DNA from: Acidobacteriota bacterium
GTDB taxonomy: Bacteria; Acidobacteriota; Terriglobia; Acidiferrales; UBA7541
Length of the DNA: 64,000 nt
Assembly: GCA_003224525.1 (NCBI GenBank)
Contig: QHZB01000180.1
Location: 1-64,000 of the forward strand
Direction: 5' to 3'
Positions within the stretch are counted from its first letter, which is position 1. Each line of letters starts with the position of its first letter. The notes under the pieces are model-generated. The model made no database searches and was not told where the DNA came from. It was given only the letters and a program-made list of their open reading frames with translations. Made by a program: the position numbers and the translations under genes. This document shows positions 47,180-56,886 of this stretch, in pieces.

Positions 47180-50100
47180 ATGGAAATGAAGCATACAGGG
47201 AATGCCCGGTGGACGATTCTGACTTGTGCGGCGATTCTTGGCGCGTTGTCGATGAGCGCGCTGGCCGCGCCCGGCGACCAGCCAAATCCCACCGATAAGT
47301 TCAAGAATCTGGAATTCCGCGAGATTGGGCCCGCGACGATGGGCGGGCGCATCGACGATTTCGCAGTCGTGGAGAGCAATCCGAACATCGTGTACGTGGG
47401 CACGGCTTCGGGGGGCGTGTGGAAAACGACTAACAACGGCACCACGTGGGAGCCGATATTCGATAAAGAGAGCGTGTCGACGATTGGCGACATTGCGATT
47501 GCGCCGTCGGACCCCTCGGTGGTGTGGGTCGGGACAGGAGAGCCGAACAACCGGCAAAGCTCCTCCTGGGGCGATGGAGCGTACAAGTCGCTCGACGGCG
47601 GGAAGACCTGGAAGAAGATGGGGCTGGAGGCCACGCGCCACATCGGGCGAATCGTGATTCATCCGAAGAATCCGGATGTGGTGTACCTGGCGGCGCTGGG
47701 GCGTTTGTGGGGGGCGAATCCGGAGCGCGGTGTGTATAAGACGGCGGACGGCGGGAAGACGTGGTCGCAAGTACTGAAGATCAACGACGACACCGGGGTC
47801 AGCGACATCGCCATGGACCTGGAGAGTCCGGACACTTTGTATGCCGCGGCGTACGAGCGGCGGCGGACGCCTTATGGATTCAATGGCGGCGGATCGGACA
47901 GTGCGATCTACAAGACGACCGATGGGGGCGCAACCTGGAAAAAACTCACGAAAGGACTGCCCTATGAGAACGGCGGAGAAACCGGGCGCATCGGACTGGA
48001 CGTTTACCGCAAGGACCCCAATATCGTTTACGCGATCGTGCAGCATGAGAAGGGCGGGACTTATCGCAGCGAGGACAAAGGCGAGACGTGGAAGAAGATG
48101 GGCGATACCAATCCGCGCCCTTCCTACTACAGCCAGATTCGGATCGATCCCAATAACGATCTCCGGATCTGGGAACTCGGTGCGCCGATGTTCTATTCCG
48201 AGGATGGCGGAAAGACGTTTTCGACGCAGCGCGTGAAAGGGATTCACGGCGACTATCACGCCATGTGGATCGATCCCGCGGATTCGAACCACATGCTCGC
48301 GGGGTCGGACGGCGGAATTCACTGGAGCTACGATGCCGGGAAGACCTGGGACTTCGTCAACACCATCGCGATCGGACAATTCTACGAGGTCGCCCTCGAC
48401 AACGAAAAGCCGTATCACATCTGCGGCGGTTTGCAGGACAACGGGAGCTGGTGTGGTCCGAGCCAGACTCTGACGCGCGACGGCATCGTGAATGAAGACT
48501 GGCAAGTGATTCACGGCGGCGACGGCTTTTATGCGGCGATCGACAATGTGGAGCCCTGGATCGTCTACACGGAGTCGCAGGACGGGCACATCGACCGCCG
48601 CGACCTGCGCACCGGGCAGCAGCGCTCCATCCGGCCGGAGGCGAAAGCAGGAGAGCCGCATTACCGCTTCCAATGGAATTCGCCGGTGGCGGTTTCCGCG
48701 CACCAGCACACGACGATTTATTACGGCGGGAACTATCTCTTTAAGTCGACCGATCGCGGGGACAACTGGACGAGGCTGGGCGGAGAGCTGACGACGGGGG
48801 TGGACCGCAACAAGCTGCAGATTTTTGGGAAGACGCCGGACAAGAACACCTTGTCGCGGCACGACGGCGTGCAGGAATATCCAACCATCACAACACTGAG
48901 CGAATCGCCGCTGACGCCCAATGTGCTGTGGGTGGGCACCGATGACGGCAACGTGCAGGTGACGCGCGATGGAGGAAAGACGTGGAAGAACGTGGCATCG
49001 AAGGTTCCGGGAGTACCGAAGGGAACTTACGTGAGCCGAGTGGCGGCGTCGAAGACTGGTGAAGGCGCGGCGCTGCTGGCGTTCGACGGGCATCGTGGGG
49101 ACGATAACGGCATCCATGTTTTTACGACGAGCGACTATGGTGAAAACTGGAAAGCGATCCGCAACGGGATTCCTGATTCGGCTGGAAGCGTTCATGTGGT
49201 GCGCGAGCATCCTAGGAACACGAACCTCTTGTTTGCAGGGACGGAGTTCGGGCTGTGGCTATCGTGGGATCGCGGCGGGAATTGGACCGCACTGAAGAGC
49301 AATTTCCCGACCGTGCCGGTGGACGACATTGAAATCCAGGCCCGCGAAAACGACCTGGTGCTGGCAACCCACGGGCGATCGATCTGGGTTTTTGACGATC
49401 TCACGCCGATCGAGAAGATGGATGCGAGCGTGGCGGGATCACCCCTGACATTCTTCCCGCCGCGGCCGGCGATAACCTGGTACCTGCGCAACCGCCGTTG
49501 GAGCGCGGGTCAGAAAATGTTCACCGCAAAGAATCCGCCGTACGGCGCGATCTTGAGCTACTACCTGAAGGAAGCCGTGCCCCCGGAAGCGCCAAAGAAA
49601 GACAAGGAGGAAAAGGACAAGAAAGACGCGGGCGAGGAGAAGCCCAAGACCGAGGCCCAAGGCGACGCTGCGGAAAGAAAGGAAGGCAAAGTAAAAATCA
49701 CCGTGCTCGACAAGGACGGGAAAGTACTTCGGGAACTTGACGGGCCGGGTGCCACGGGCGTGAACCGCACAAACTGGGATTTGCGTTCGAATGCGCCGGC
49801 GGAGCCGACACCCCAGCAACTCGAAGCGATCGCGGCCGGATACGGATTCGGGCCGCGCGGGCCGCTCGTCGAGCCTGGAGAATACACCATCAAGATCAAG
49901 GCTGGAGACAAAGAAGCCTCGCAAAAAGTCGTGGTCGAAGAAGATACGCGCATCGTGATTACGGCCGCGGACCGCACCGCGCGGCGCGAAATGATCGATC
50001 AGCTCTACCCGATGGCCAAGATTACGGATAAGGACCGAAAAACAATTGAAGGCATACAGACAGTGCTCAAGGCTGCCCGCGAGCAGTGGAAAAAGGATGT

Positions 50101-50494
50101 GGGAAAACCGAACACAACGAAAATCCCGGACGACGTCGTCAAAGCCGCCGATGAGCTGCAGAAAAAAGTAGACGCCGTAGCGGAGAAGTTTATTCGTGAA
50201 CGCGAAGGCTTGGGAAATGCCGGCCCGTCGTTCGAATGGAAGCCCGACCCACTGCCGAACCAAGTGCAGAACCTGCTGGATGACCTGGACGGGTTTGCGG
50301 CCGCCCCCGATGGACAGCAGAAAGAGAAACTGGCGGAGCTGACGCCGCTGGTCAACGATGCTTCGGCGCAGGTCAAGAAAATCGCCGACGAGGAATTGCC
50401 CGCGCTGAATAAAAAAATGAATGAAGCGGGCATTCCGCACATCGTTCCCGCACCGCCGCAGCCGCGGGCCGGACGGGGCGGCGAAGGCAGTTAG
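47180..50494 (+). CDS. BNR/sortilin (VPS10-like) beta-propeller exported protein
   Basis: Repeated 'VYVGTASGGVWKTTNNGTTW', 'AYKSLDGGKTWKKMG', 'VYKTADGGKTWSQV' Asp-box units; signal peptide. Confidence 0.92.
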   Translation: MEMKHTGNARWTILTCAAILGALSMSALAAPGDQPNPTDKFKNLEFREIGPATMGGRIDDFAVVESNPNIVYVGTASGGVWKTTNNGTTWEPIFDKESVSTIGDIAIAPSDPSVVWVGTGEPNNRQSSSWGDGAYKSLDGGKTWKKMGLEATRHIGRIVIHPKNPDVVYLAALGRLWGANPERGVYKTADGGKTWSQVLKINDDTGVSDIAMDLESPDTLYAAAYERRRTPYGFNGGGSDSAIYKTTDGGATWKKLTKGLPYENGGETGRIGLDVYRKDPNIVYAIVQHEKGGTYRSEDKGETWKKMGDTNPRPSYYSQIRIDPNNDLRIWELGAPMFYSEDGGKTFSTQRVKGIHGDYHAMWIDPADSNHMLAGSDGGIHWSYDAGKTWDFVNTIAIGQFYEVALDNEKPYHICGGLQDNGSWCGPSQTLTRDGIVNEDWQVIHGGDGFYAAIDNVEPWIVYTESQDGHIDRRDLRTGQQRSIRPEAKAGEPHYRFQWNSPVAVSAHQHTTIYYGGNYLFKSTDRGDNWTRLGGELTTGVDRNKLQIFGKTPDKNTLSRHDGVQEYPTITTLSESPLTPNVLWVGTDDGNVQVTRDGGKTWKNVASKVPGVPKGTYVSRVAASKTGEGAALLAFDGHRGDDNGIHVFTTSDYGENWKAIRNGIPDSAGSVHVVREHPRNTNLLFAGTEFGLWLSWDRGGNWTALKSNFPTVPVDDIEIQARENDLVLATHGRSIWVFDDLTPIEKMDASVAGSPLTFFPPRPAITWYLRNRRWSAGQKMFTAKNPPYGAILSYYLKEAVPPEAPKKDKEEKDKKDAGEEKPKTEAQGDAAERKEGKVKITVLDKDGKVLRELDGPGATGVNRTNWDLRSNAPAEPTPQQLEAIAAGYGFGPRGPLVEPGEYTIKIKAGDKEASQKVVVEEDTRIVITAADRTARREMIDQLYPMAKITDKDRKTIEGIQTVLKAAREQWKKDVGKPNTTKIPDDVVKAADELQKKVDAVAEKFIREREGLGNAGPSFEWKPDPLPNQVQNLLDDLDGFAAAPDGQQKEKLAELTPLVNDASAQVKKIADEELPALNKKMNEAGIPHIVPAPPQPRAGRGGEGS

Positions 50495-50659
50495 AACAAT
50501 AGCACGGGCTCTGGATTCTGTGTCACCGAGACGCTTCCGAAGGGCTTGCGTCTAAGGGCCAGAAAAGGGCGTGTAGATCGGCAGGCTGACAGGCATGGGT
50601 CGGCCGATCCGTGAATTCCTGTTCAAAGTTTTCGATAGCAGGTGCGGAGGAAATCGAGC

Positions 50660-52828
50660 ATGAGCGTGAAGCAGCCCAGTCTCGGCGGTCTGACCGCGTG
50701 GTTTGTTGTCTTGGCAATATTCCTCGGGTTCATCTTCGGAACCTCAACATCGCTGAACGCCGGCGCAATACGGCAGGACGCCGCGGAGCAGGAGAAGGAC
50801 AAAAAGGAAGAAAAAAAGAACGAGAAGAAAGGCCTGCCTCTGAAGTCCAGCCGGAAGATCGAATTCACCACCGATGAAGGCACCTGGCTCTCCCTCGACG
50901 TCTCGCCGGACGGAAAGTCAATCGCGTTCGAACTGGTGGGCGACATTTTCACGCTCCCCGTCGAAGGCGGGCAGGCAAAGCTGATCTCCGGCGGAATGGC
51001 ATTCGACAGCCAGCCAAAGTTTTCGCCGGATGGGCAGTGGATCGCCTTCCTCTCCGACCGCGAAGGCAGCGAGAACATCTGGATCATGCATCCCGACGGA
51101 ACTGGCGTGAAGCAGGTTTCGAAGGACCCCAATGACGAATTCACTTCACCAGGCTGGGCGCCGGACGGCAAATACATTTTTGTTTCGAAAGCGCAATTCG
51201 GAATCGGCTCGAGCGAAATCTGGATGTACCACGTGGACGGCGGCTCGGGCTTGCAGATCACCAAATCGAAGCCAACCCCGACCACGGAAAGGAACAAGCG
51301 CCCGAACGCCATGGGCGTGGTGGCTTCCCCTGACGGAAAGTATCTTTACTATGCGGCGAAGCTAGGCTCGCTGTCCTACAACCAGCAGTTTCCGTCGTGG
51401 CACATTACCCGGCGCGACCGCAAAACCGGCGACGAAGACGACCTCATTCATCAGATCAAGAGCGCGTTTCGCCCGGTGCTTTCGCCGGACGGCAAGCAGG
51501 TTCTCTACGTCACGCGTTACGAAACGGAGTCCGGCCTGCGTTTGCGCAACCTCGAAAGCGGCGAGGACCGTTGGGTGAAATATCCGGTCACGCGCGACGA
51601 TCAGGAATCGCTTTTTACCCGCGATGTTTTTCCGGGCTACGCCTTCCTGCCTGGCGGAAAAGAAATCGTTTACAACCAGGATGGGAAGATCAAGCGGCTC
51701 GATCTCGCCACGGGAACGGAAAAAATTATTCCGTTCACCGCCCAGGTATCGCAGGAACTGGGGCCGAAGTTGGATTTCCCGCAGACCGTTGAACAAGGCC
51801 CGGTGAAGGCGCGGCTGATCATGAACCCGGTGGAATCGCCCGACGGCAAGAAGCTGGCCTTTTCCGCCATGACGCACCTCTACACGATGGATTTGCCCGC
51901 CGGCAAACCCCAGCGGCTGGCAACTGGCAGCGCGCACGAATTTCAGCCGGCTTGGTCGCCGGATGGAAAGTCCATCGTATACGTGACCTGGTCGAGCGAC
52001 GGCGGTCAGCTCTGGAAAATTCCCGCAGCGGGTGGAAAGCCGGTGCCGTTGTCGAAGTCACTGGCGGTGTACAGCAATCCGGCATGGTCGCCGGACGGCA
52101 CGAAAATTGTCCTGCTTCGTGGCAACGCCTACGACCGCGAAAACAGCACCTTCGACGGCGGCCAGACGGAGAACGCTGACCTCATCTGGATTCCCGCCGA
52201 TGGGGGAGACGCAAACCTGATTCTGCCCGCGCGCGGAGCCGGGGGGCCGCATTTCACCAACGACAAGGACCGCGTCTACGTTTACACGCCGCAAGGGCTG
52301 GTCTCGCTGCGCTACGACGGCACGGACCGCCGCACGCACCTTGTGGTCAAAGGACAAGGATTGTATTTCTTCGAGGAGCCGGTTCCGGCGGATGACATCG
52401 TGCCGAGCCCCGACGGTCAATGGGTGCTCGCGCATGTGATGAATCAACTCTACGTTATTGCCATGCCCGTCGTCGGTGGAGAACCGCCAACCGTCAATGT
52501 GACCACCCCCGCCGTTCCGGCAAAGCGGCTGACGGACATTGGCGCGGATTATTTCGCATGGGCCGATGGCGGCAAGACCATCACCTGGGCCGTCGGCGCG
52601 AGCCTTTTCCGCGAGCCCCTGACCGCCATCTCTTTCGAACCGCCGAAGGACGAAAAGAAAGAAAGCGAAAAGAAAGATGCGGACGCAAAGGACGCGGATA
52701 AGAAGGATTCCACTTCGCAAACGGCTGATGCGAAGAAAGATGAAAAGAAGGAAGAGAAGAAAGAAGACTGGAATTTCCGCGGAGAACGCCGAAAGGCACG
52801 ATCATCCTGCGCGGCGCGACCGTGGTGA
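50660..52828 (+). CDS. TolB/WD40-like beta-propeller N-terminal part of a split amidohydrolase
   Basis: 'ISFSPDG'-type repeats 'LSLDVSPDGKSIAFEL', 'PKFSPDGQWIAFLSDREG'; ends out of frame just before the amidohydrolase module. Confidence 0.85.
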   Translation: MSVKQPSLGGLTAWFVVLAIFLGFIFGTSTSLNAGAIRQDAAEQEKDKKEEKKNEKKGLPLKSSRKIEFTTDEGTWLSLDVSPDGKSIAFELVGDIFTLPVEGGQAKLISGGMAFDSQPKFSPDGQWIAFLSDREGSENIWIMHPDGTGVKQVSKDPNDEFTSPGWAPDGKYIFVSKAQFGIGSSEIWMYHVDGGSGLQITKSKPTPTTERNKRPNAMGVVASPDGKYLYYAAKLGSLSYNQQFPSWHITRRDRKTGDEDDLIHQIKSAFRPVLSPDGKQVLYVTRYETESGLRLRNLESGEDRWVKYPVTRDDQESLFTRDVFPGYAFLPGGKEIVYNQDGKIKRLDLATGTEKIIPFTAQVSQELGPKLDFPQTVEQGPVKARLIMNPVESPDGKKLAFSAMTHLYTMDLPAGKPQRLATGSAHEFQPAWSPDGKSIVYVTWSSDGGQLWKIPAAGGKPVPLSKSLAVYSNPAWSPDGTKIVLLRGNAYDRENSTFDGGQTENADLIWIPADGGDANLILPARGAGGPHFTNDKDRVYVYTPQGLVSLRYDGTDRRTHLVVKGQGLYFFEEPVPADDIVPSPDGQWVLAHVMNQLYVIAMPVVGGEPPTVNVTTPAVPAKRLTDIGADYFAWADGGKTITWAVGASLFREPLTAISFEPPKDEKKESEKKDADAKDADKKDSTSQTADAKKDEKKEEKKEDWNFRGERRKARSSCAARPW

Positions 52829-54078
52829 CGATGAGGGGCGGCAAGGAAGATGAAGTCCTCAAGAACGCCGACATCGCCATCGAGAACAACCGGATCAAGA
52901 GCGTAGGTGCGAAGGGCAGTGTGCCCGGAGGGGCCAAGGTGTTCGATGTGAGCGGCAAGACCATCGTGCCGGGCTTCGTCGACACGCACGCGCATTGGAC
53001 CGAAATCCGGCGCGGCATTCTGGACACGCAAAACTGGTCGTTCCTCGCGAACCTGGCTTACGGCGTGACGGCCGGCCTGGATGTGCAGACCGGCACAAAC
53101 GACACGTTCGCGTATCAGGATCTCGTCGATAGCGGCGACATCATCGGGTTGCGCGCCTTCTCAACCGGCCCCGGCGTTTTTTCCGACAACAACTTCCAGT
53201 CCGCCGAAGAAGTGAAGGGCGTGCTGACCAAGTACAAGAAGTATTACGGTACGCCCAATATCAAGAGCTACGTCGTCGGCAATCGCAAGCAGCGGCAGTA
53301 CATGGTGCAAGCGGCGAAAGAGCTGGAGATGATGCCCACGACGGAAGGCGCGCTGGACCTGAAGCTCAACCTGACTCACGTCCTCGACGGCTTCCACGGC
53401 AACGAGCACACATTGCCGATTACACCGCTTTACAACGACGTGATCCAGATGTTCGCGAAGTCCGGGATCGCCGAAACACCGACCCTCATCGTGAATTACG
53501 GAGGGCCGTTCGGCGAGGACTACTGGTTCGAGAACAGCGAAGTGCACGACAATGCAAAACTAAATCACTTCATGCCACACCGGGTCATCGACCAGCGAAC
53601 CAAGCGCCGCCAGGGATGGTTCCGCAAGGACGAGTATGAATTTCCGAAGCTTGCGGCGCAGATGGCCAAGCTCGAGCGTGCCGGTGGCCTGGTGGGCGTC
53701 GGCAGCCACGGCGAGATGCAGGGGATCGGCTATCACTGGGAGCTGTGGATGCTGGCGAGCGGCGGTATGACGCCGCTCGAAGTGCTGCGATGCGCCACCG
53801 TGAACGGAGCGAAGATTATCGGCAGGCCTGCCGATCTCGGATCGATCGAGCCTGGCAAGCTGGCAGACCTGGTGATCATGGACAAGAGCCCGCTCGACGA
53901 TATCCACAACACCAACACCATTCACTGGGTCATGAAGAACGGTGAATTGTTTGAGGGAGACACACTGAACCAGGTGTGGCCCGAACAGAAAAAACTGGAA
54001 CCGCTGTGGTTCTGGAACAATTACGACGTCCCAAAACCGGGCGAACCCCTCAACTACGGTGAGACCAAACAACCCTAA
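52822..54078 (+). CDS. Amidohydrolase C-terminal part (frameshifted from the preceding ORF)
   Basis: 'FDVSGKTIVPGFVDTHAHWTEIRRG' metal-binding HxH; conserved 'TPKGTIILRGATV' reads in this frame upstream of the nominal GTG start. Confidence 0.88.
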   Translation: MVTMRGGKEDEVLKNADIAIENNRIKSVGAKGSVPGGAKVFDVSGKTIVPGFVDTHAHWTEIRRGILDTQNWSFLANLAYGVTAGLDVQTGTNDTFAYQDLVDSGDIIGLRAFSTGPGVFSDNNFQSAEEVKGVLTKYKKYYGTPNIKSYVVGNRKQRQYMVQAAKELEMMPTTEGALDLKLNLTHVLDGFHGNEHTLPITPLYNDVIQMFAKSGIAETPTLIVNYGGPFGEDYWFENSEVHDNAKLNHFMPHRVIDQRTKRRQGWFRKDEYEFPKLAAQMAKLERAGGLVGVGSHGEMQGIGYHWELWMLASGGMTPLEVLRCATVNGAKIIGRPADLGSIEPGKLADLVIMDKSPLDDIHNTNTIHWVMKNGELFEGDTLNQVWPEQKKLEPLWFWNNYDVPKPGEPLNYGETKQP

Positions 54079-54130
54079 AGCCATGACCAGGTGGGCCGTA
54101 AAGCCTCGGCGTCCTCGGCGTTTTCACCAG

Positions 54131-55090
54131 TCACTTCTCTGCCTTTGCCGGAGCCCTCGTCTGGGTCGCGCGATACCACTCGAAGGTGCGCGCCAGGCCT
54201 TCCTCAAAGCGCACCTGAGGGTCGTAATCAAGACATTCCCGCGCTTGCGAGATGTCCGCCTGGGAGTCGCGGATGTCTCCATCACGCGGCGGCTCGTACT
54301 TCGCCTCGATCCTCTTGCCGCTAATTTTTCCAAGCTCGCGAAGGACTTCATTAAGGGAAATGCGCTCGCCCACTCCAACGTTGAAAACTTTTCCGGAAGC
54401 GTTGGGCGCTTCACACGCGAGTAGATTGGCCTGCACGGCGTTCTCGACGTAAGTAAAATCGCGCGTTTGTTCGCCGTCTCCGAAAACCATGGGCTTGGTA
54501 TCTTCCAGAAACGCCGTACAGAACTTGGCAAGCACCCCGGAATACGGCGAACTGGGATCCTGCCGCGGCCCAAAGATATTGAAATAACGGAGCGAGACGT
54601 TTTCCAGACCGTAACACCGGCCGAACGTCTGGCCATAAAGCTCGCCAACGTACTTGGTGACGCCGTAAGGCGAAATCGGTTGCGGCTGCATGGTTTCGAC
54701 TTTAGGCAGGGTTGGCGTCTCGCCATAAGCGGAAGAGGAAGCGGCGAAGACGACGCGCTTGACCTTCAGCTCTTTTGCGGCGACCAAAACGTTTAATGTG
54801 CCTTCGATGTTGATCTTGTTCGTGTCGATGGGGTCCTTGACCGAGCGTGGTACCGACGTGCGCGCGCCCAGGTGCAGCACGTATTCCGCTTCGTGCATCG
54901 CTTTCCGCACCACCTCAATGTCCGTGATGCTGCCCTTGATGAAAGTTATCTTGTTGCGTATTTCGGCCAGGTTGTCTTCCTTGCCGGAAGAGAGGTCGTC
55001 GAGTACGACAACGCTATGGCCGCGGCGGACGAGTTCGTCCACCGTGTTTGAGCCGATGAAGCCGGCGCCGCCCGTGACCAGGTAGCGCAT
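54131..55090 (-). CDS. NAD-dependent epimerase/dehydratase (UDP-glucose 4-epimerase-like SDR)
   Basis: 'VTGGAGFIGSNTVDELVRRGH', 'SSSAYGETPTLP...SPYGVTKYVGE'. Confidence 0.93.
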   Translation of the reverse strand: MRYLVTGGAGFIGSNTVDELVRRGHSVVVLDDLSSGKEDNLAEIRNKITFIKGSITDIEVVRKAMHEAEYVLHLGARTSVPRSVKDPIDTNKINIEGTLNVLVAAKELKVKRVVFAASSSAYGETPTLPKVETMQPQPISPYGVTKYVGELYGQTFGRCYGLENVSLRYFNIFGPRQDPSSPYSGVLAKFCTAFLEDTKPMVFGDGEQTRDFTYVENAVQANLLACEAPNASGKVFNVGVGERISLNEVLRELGKISGKRIEAKYEPPRDGDIRDSQADISQARECLDYDPQVRFEEGLARTFEWYRATQTRAPAKAEK

Positions 55091-55331
55091 TCAGGAAATC
55101 CTCCTAGCTCTTGCGGCCGCCAGGCGGCCGGGGATAGTTTCTGCCAACGGCGGCTTGCCACCGCCGCAGGTGACGCGAGCCCGGGAAAGACGACCGGCCC
55201 GCGTTTTGATACTCTCGTAGTTCGCGGCGAGCCGGCAAGGGGAGCCGGATGATTTCCGCGTACGGAAAGATATTGTACGACGAAAGCGCAACGGGCAAAA
55301 AGCACATTCAAGGGAGCGTCACACAAAGCGC

Positions 55332-56222
55332 ATGAGCTACAGGACAGCAGTCGGCATTGCGGCGCTGGCGGTGCTGAGTGGCGCCGCCGGAGTTTTTTAC
55401 TGGCTGCACTCGCGCGGGGAACATCGCGCTCGCGAGGTTGTATCGGCTGAGCCGCCCGGTTTTCGTGAAGCGCTCCCTGCGGAAAAGCCCGCAAGCGTCG
55501 CGGCCGAGAAGTCACCATCGTCGGCTGGTTCGAACAAGGTCACATCTCCCGTTGACGCCGGGTTGCCTCTGCGGGCCGGCGAGGTTCTCGAATATACCGC
55601 TAACGTTTCCAAGCTCAACGATGTGGCAACTCTGAGGCTGCAGGTTGCCGGGCGGGGCAATTTTCTGGGAAAGAGCACCTGGCATTTGCAGGCGTTTGCG
55701 CACACGCAGAATCCGTTTCGAATGGTTTTCGAGCTTGATGATCAGTTCGACTCCTACAGCGATGCCGGGACGCTGGCGAGCTTGCAGTATGAGATGCACC
55801 TGAGCGAACGCGGCGAGAAGGTGGAGTCCGTCCAGCGCATGACGGCGACTGGCAAGGAGCCTGCATCCGCGGATGCCACGCAGGCGCGGGTGCTGCCGGG
55901 AACGCGCGATCCGCTCGGCATGATGCAGTACCTGCGGAATGTCGATTGGACAAAAACGCCGGAGGTGCGCAGCCCGGTTTACGACGGCCACAAGCTGTAC
56001 GATGTTCGCGCCAAGCTCCTGGCCGCTTCCGAGAAGGTGGATGTTCCGGCGGGAAACTACACCGTGTCAAAGATCGGGATTCGCGTATTCGACGACGGCG
56101 TGGAGATGAAGGACGCGTCTTTCTCGCTGTATGTGGCGAATGACGCGGCGCGAACACCGGCGCTGCTTGAGGCCGTCATGCCCTTCGCCACCGCCCGCGT
56201 CGAGCTGTTAAAAGCGAAGTAA
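55332..56222 (+). CDS. DUF3108 domain-containing protein
   Basis: 'GEVLEYTANVSKLNDVATLRLQVAGRG...HLQAFAHTQNPFRMVFELDDQFDSY'. Confidence 0.8.
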   Translation: MSYRTAVGIAALAVLSGAAGVFYWLHSRGEHRAREVVSAEPPGFREALPAEKPASVAAEKSPSSAGSNKVTSPVDAGLPLRAGEVLEYTANVSKLNDVATLRLQVAGRGNFLGKSTWHLQAFAHTQNPFRMVFELDDQFDSYSDAGTLASLQYEMHLSERGEKVESVQRMTATGKEPASADATQARVLPGTRDPLGMMQYLRNVDWTKTPEVRSPVYDGHKLYDVRAKLLAASEKVDVPAGNYTVSKIGIRVFDDGVEMKDASFSLYVANDAARTPALLEAVMPFATARVELLKAK

Positions 56223-56301
56223 AGGCCGTTCATGGAGTGCGGCAGTCAGGCAGCCGCTTTTAACGCTGCGCCATAGCTACAAGCATAAAACAAGCCGACG
56301 C

Positions 56302-56880
56302 TCACTTACATGCGAGCTCTTCGATGAGGCTGCAACCGATGTGGCCGATGGTAATGTGACATTCCTGGATGCGCTGCGCGTCTTCTGAAGGCACATTCAA
56401 GAGAAGATCCACCTTGCCGGCGAGATGCCCGCCCGTCTCCCCCGTGAAGGCCACGAGATAGGCCCCGCGAGCGCGCCCGGCTTCCAGTCCGCGAATCACG
56501 TTGGGGCTATTGCCGCTCGTCGAAAGCGCCACAAGAATGTCCTGCCTTGCGACCAGCGATTCAATTTGCCGGGAAAAAATCCGTTCGAATCCGTAGTCGT
56601 TCCCTGCCGCAGTCAATACCGAAGGATTCGTAGTAAGCGCCAGAGCCGCCAGGCCTGGGCGTTCCGTTCGAAGCCGCACGACCAGTTCGGCAGCGAGATG
56701 CAGGGCATCAGCGGCGCTGCCGCCGTTCCCGAAAAAGACGAGCTTGCCGCCTCCGCGCAGAGCGGCAGCGGATTTCTCCGCGAATTGTGCGATCCGGACG
56801 ATCAATTCGCCGGAAAAACTCTGCTTGACGCGAGCGCTTTCCTCGAGCTGGCGGCGAATCTCTTCGGCAGACGAGGTCAT
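56302..56880 (-). CDS. gmhA: SIS-domain sedoheptulose-7-phosphate isomerase-like protein
   Basis: 'GKLVFFGNGGSAADALHLAAELV', 'DILVALSTSGNSPNVIRGLE', 'IQECHITIGHIGCSLIEE'. Confidence 0.88.
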   Translation of the reverse strand: MTSSAEEIRRQLEESARVKQSFSGELIVRIAQFAEKSAAALRGGGKLVFFGNGGSAADALHLAAELVVRLRTERPGLAALALTTNPSVLTAAGNDYGFERIFSRQIESLVARQDILVALSTSGNSPNVIRGLEAGRARGAYLVAFTGETGGHLAGKVDLLLNVPSEDAQRIQECHITIGHIGCSLIEELACK

Positions 56881-56886
56881 GATAGC

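Noticed and set aside
46949-49210. 753-aa minus-strand ORF opposite the BNR protein
   Set aside because: Shadow ORF: composition is Arg/His/Pro/Val-rich without domain motifs, while the opposing plus frame encodes clear Asp-box repeats.
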